Shown here: positions 39,946-40,028 of the stretch, in pieces
How positions within the stretch are numbered: position 1 is the stretch's first letter
Layout: each line of letters starts with the position of its first letter
Source: Desulfoscipio geothermicus
Lineage (GTDB): Bacteria > Bacillota > Desulfotomaculia > Desulfotomaculales > Desulfallaceae
Assembly (NCBI GenBank): GCA_016841645.1
Contig: JAENYS010000022.1
Location: 1 to 40,028, forward strand
Direction: 5' to 3'
Length of the DNA stretch: 40,028 nt
Position numbers and translations under genes: made by a program
The notes under the pieces: model-generated
What the model was told of the DNA's origin: nothing
Database searches by the model: none
Seen by the model: the letters and a program-made list of their open reading frames with translations, nothing else

Positions 39946-40028
39946 AAATTGTCAACCATTAGCTCATTTTTAACAACTCATTTTCAGCAAGCCGTAAGTA
40001 TAATTACGCTTCTTTCTTCTTTCTGACC

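Noticed and set aside
1-40028. ATP-dependent class I benzoyl-CoA reductase (BcrABCD-type) genes or CRISPR arrays
   Set aside because: No BcrA/BadF-type ATPase-domain protein and no regularly spaced direct repeats were seen anywhere in the window; the reductase present is of the tungsten type.

Overview
The window looks like a chromosomal segment of an anaerobic, spore-former-type Gram-positive bacterium of the Desulfotomaculum/Pelotomaculum/Sporotomaculum kind. This rests on strong GGAGG-type ribosome sites, frequent TTG/GTG starts, the class II (ATP-independent, tungsten-type) benzoyl-CoA pathway, HdrA/MvhD/NuoEFG-type electron-transfer genes, an AcuA-type acetyltransferase and a YezD-family protein. 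The genus assignment is inference; no rRNA is present.

Layout. (1) About 1-2.6 kb, minus strand: a second bamB-bamC-bamD-like set, with bamD cut off by the left edge. (2) 2.6-5 kb: a gene-poor stretch with a small YezD-family gene missed by length cut-offs, a family of palindromic repeats, a decayed membrane-protein gene and tRNA-Leu. (3) 5-12.7 kb: housekeeping and miscellaneous genes: glutamate racemase, an EcsC-like protein, a beta-lactamase-fold lipoprotein, tRNA-Ala, a pyruvate-kinase C-terminal-like protein, type 2 IPP isomerase, a DUF2148 protein, AcuA, a winged-helix protein, a Crp/Fnr remnant and a Nudix hydrolase. (4) 12.8-21.2 kb, all minus strand: the lower benzoyl-CoA pathway. 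It holds a short-chain dehydrogenase, a thiolase and a DUF35 partner, then 6-oxocyclohexene-carbonyl-CoA hydrolase (bamA), cyclohexadiene-carbonyl-CoA hydratase (bamR) and 6-hydroxycyclohexene-carbonyl-CoA dehydrogenase (bamQ). These are followed by an adenine-deaminase-like amidohydrolase and a dead copy of bamR. (5) 22.4-25.2 kb, plus strand: a NarL-type response regulator and a PAS-PAS-AAA-HTH sigma-54 activator. (6) 25.4-36.5 kb, minus strand: a complete bamBCDEFGHI-type operon encoding the tungsten benzoyl-CoA reductase and its electron-transfer subunits, with an fdhD relic between bamD and bamE. (7) 37.2-39.2 kb: a cytoplasmic molybdopterin oxidoreductase resembling acetylene hydratase, then a small hypothetical gene.

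How it fits together. BamB-I would reduce benzoyl-CoA to cyclohexa-1,5-diene-1-carbonyl-CoA. BamR hydrates it, BamQ oxidises it and BamA opens the ring to 3-hydroxypimeloyl-CoA. The dehydrogenase/thiolase/DUF35 module could then carry on beta-oxidation. The molybdopterin enzyme gene and the bam operon have near-identical -24/-12 promoters (GG-N10-GC). Each also carries an identical 12-base element about 120 bp upstream, so both are probably switched on by one sigma-54 activator, for which the adjacent PAS-AAA regulator is the natural candidate.

The strongest non-obvious results are: bamF is a selenoprotein gene with an in-frame UGA and a good SECIS-like hairpin; the molybdopterin enzyme appears to be a co-regulated partner of the Bam complex; the IPP isomerase seems to start at ATT; and several duplications and relics (bamBCD copy, dead bamR, fdhD) record recent rearrangement of the cluster.
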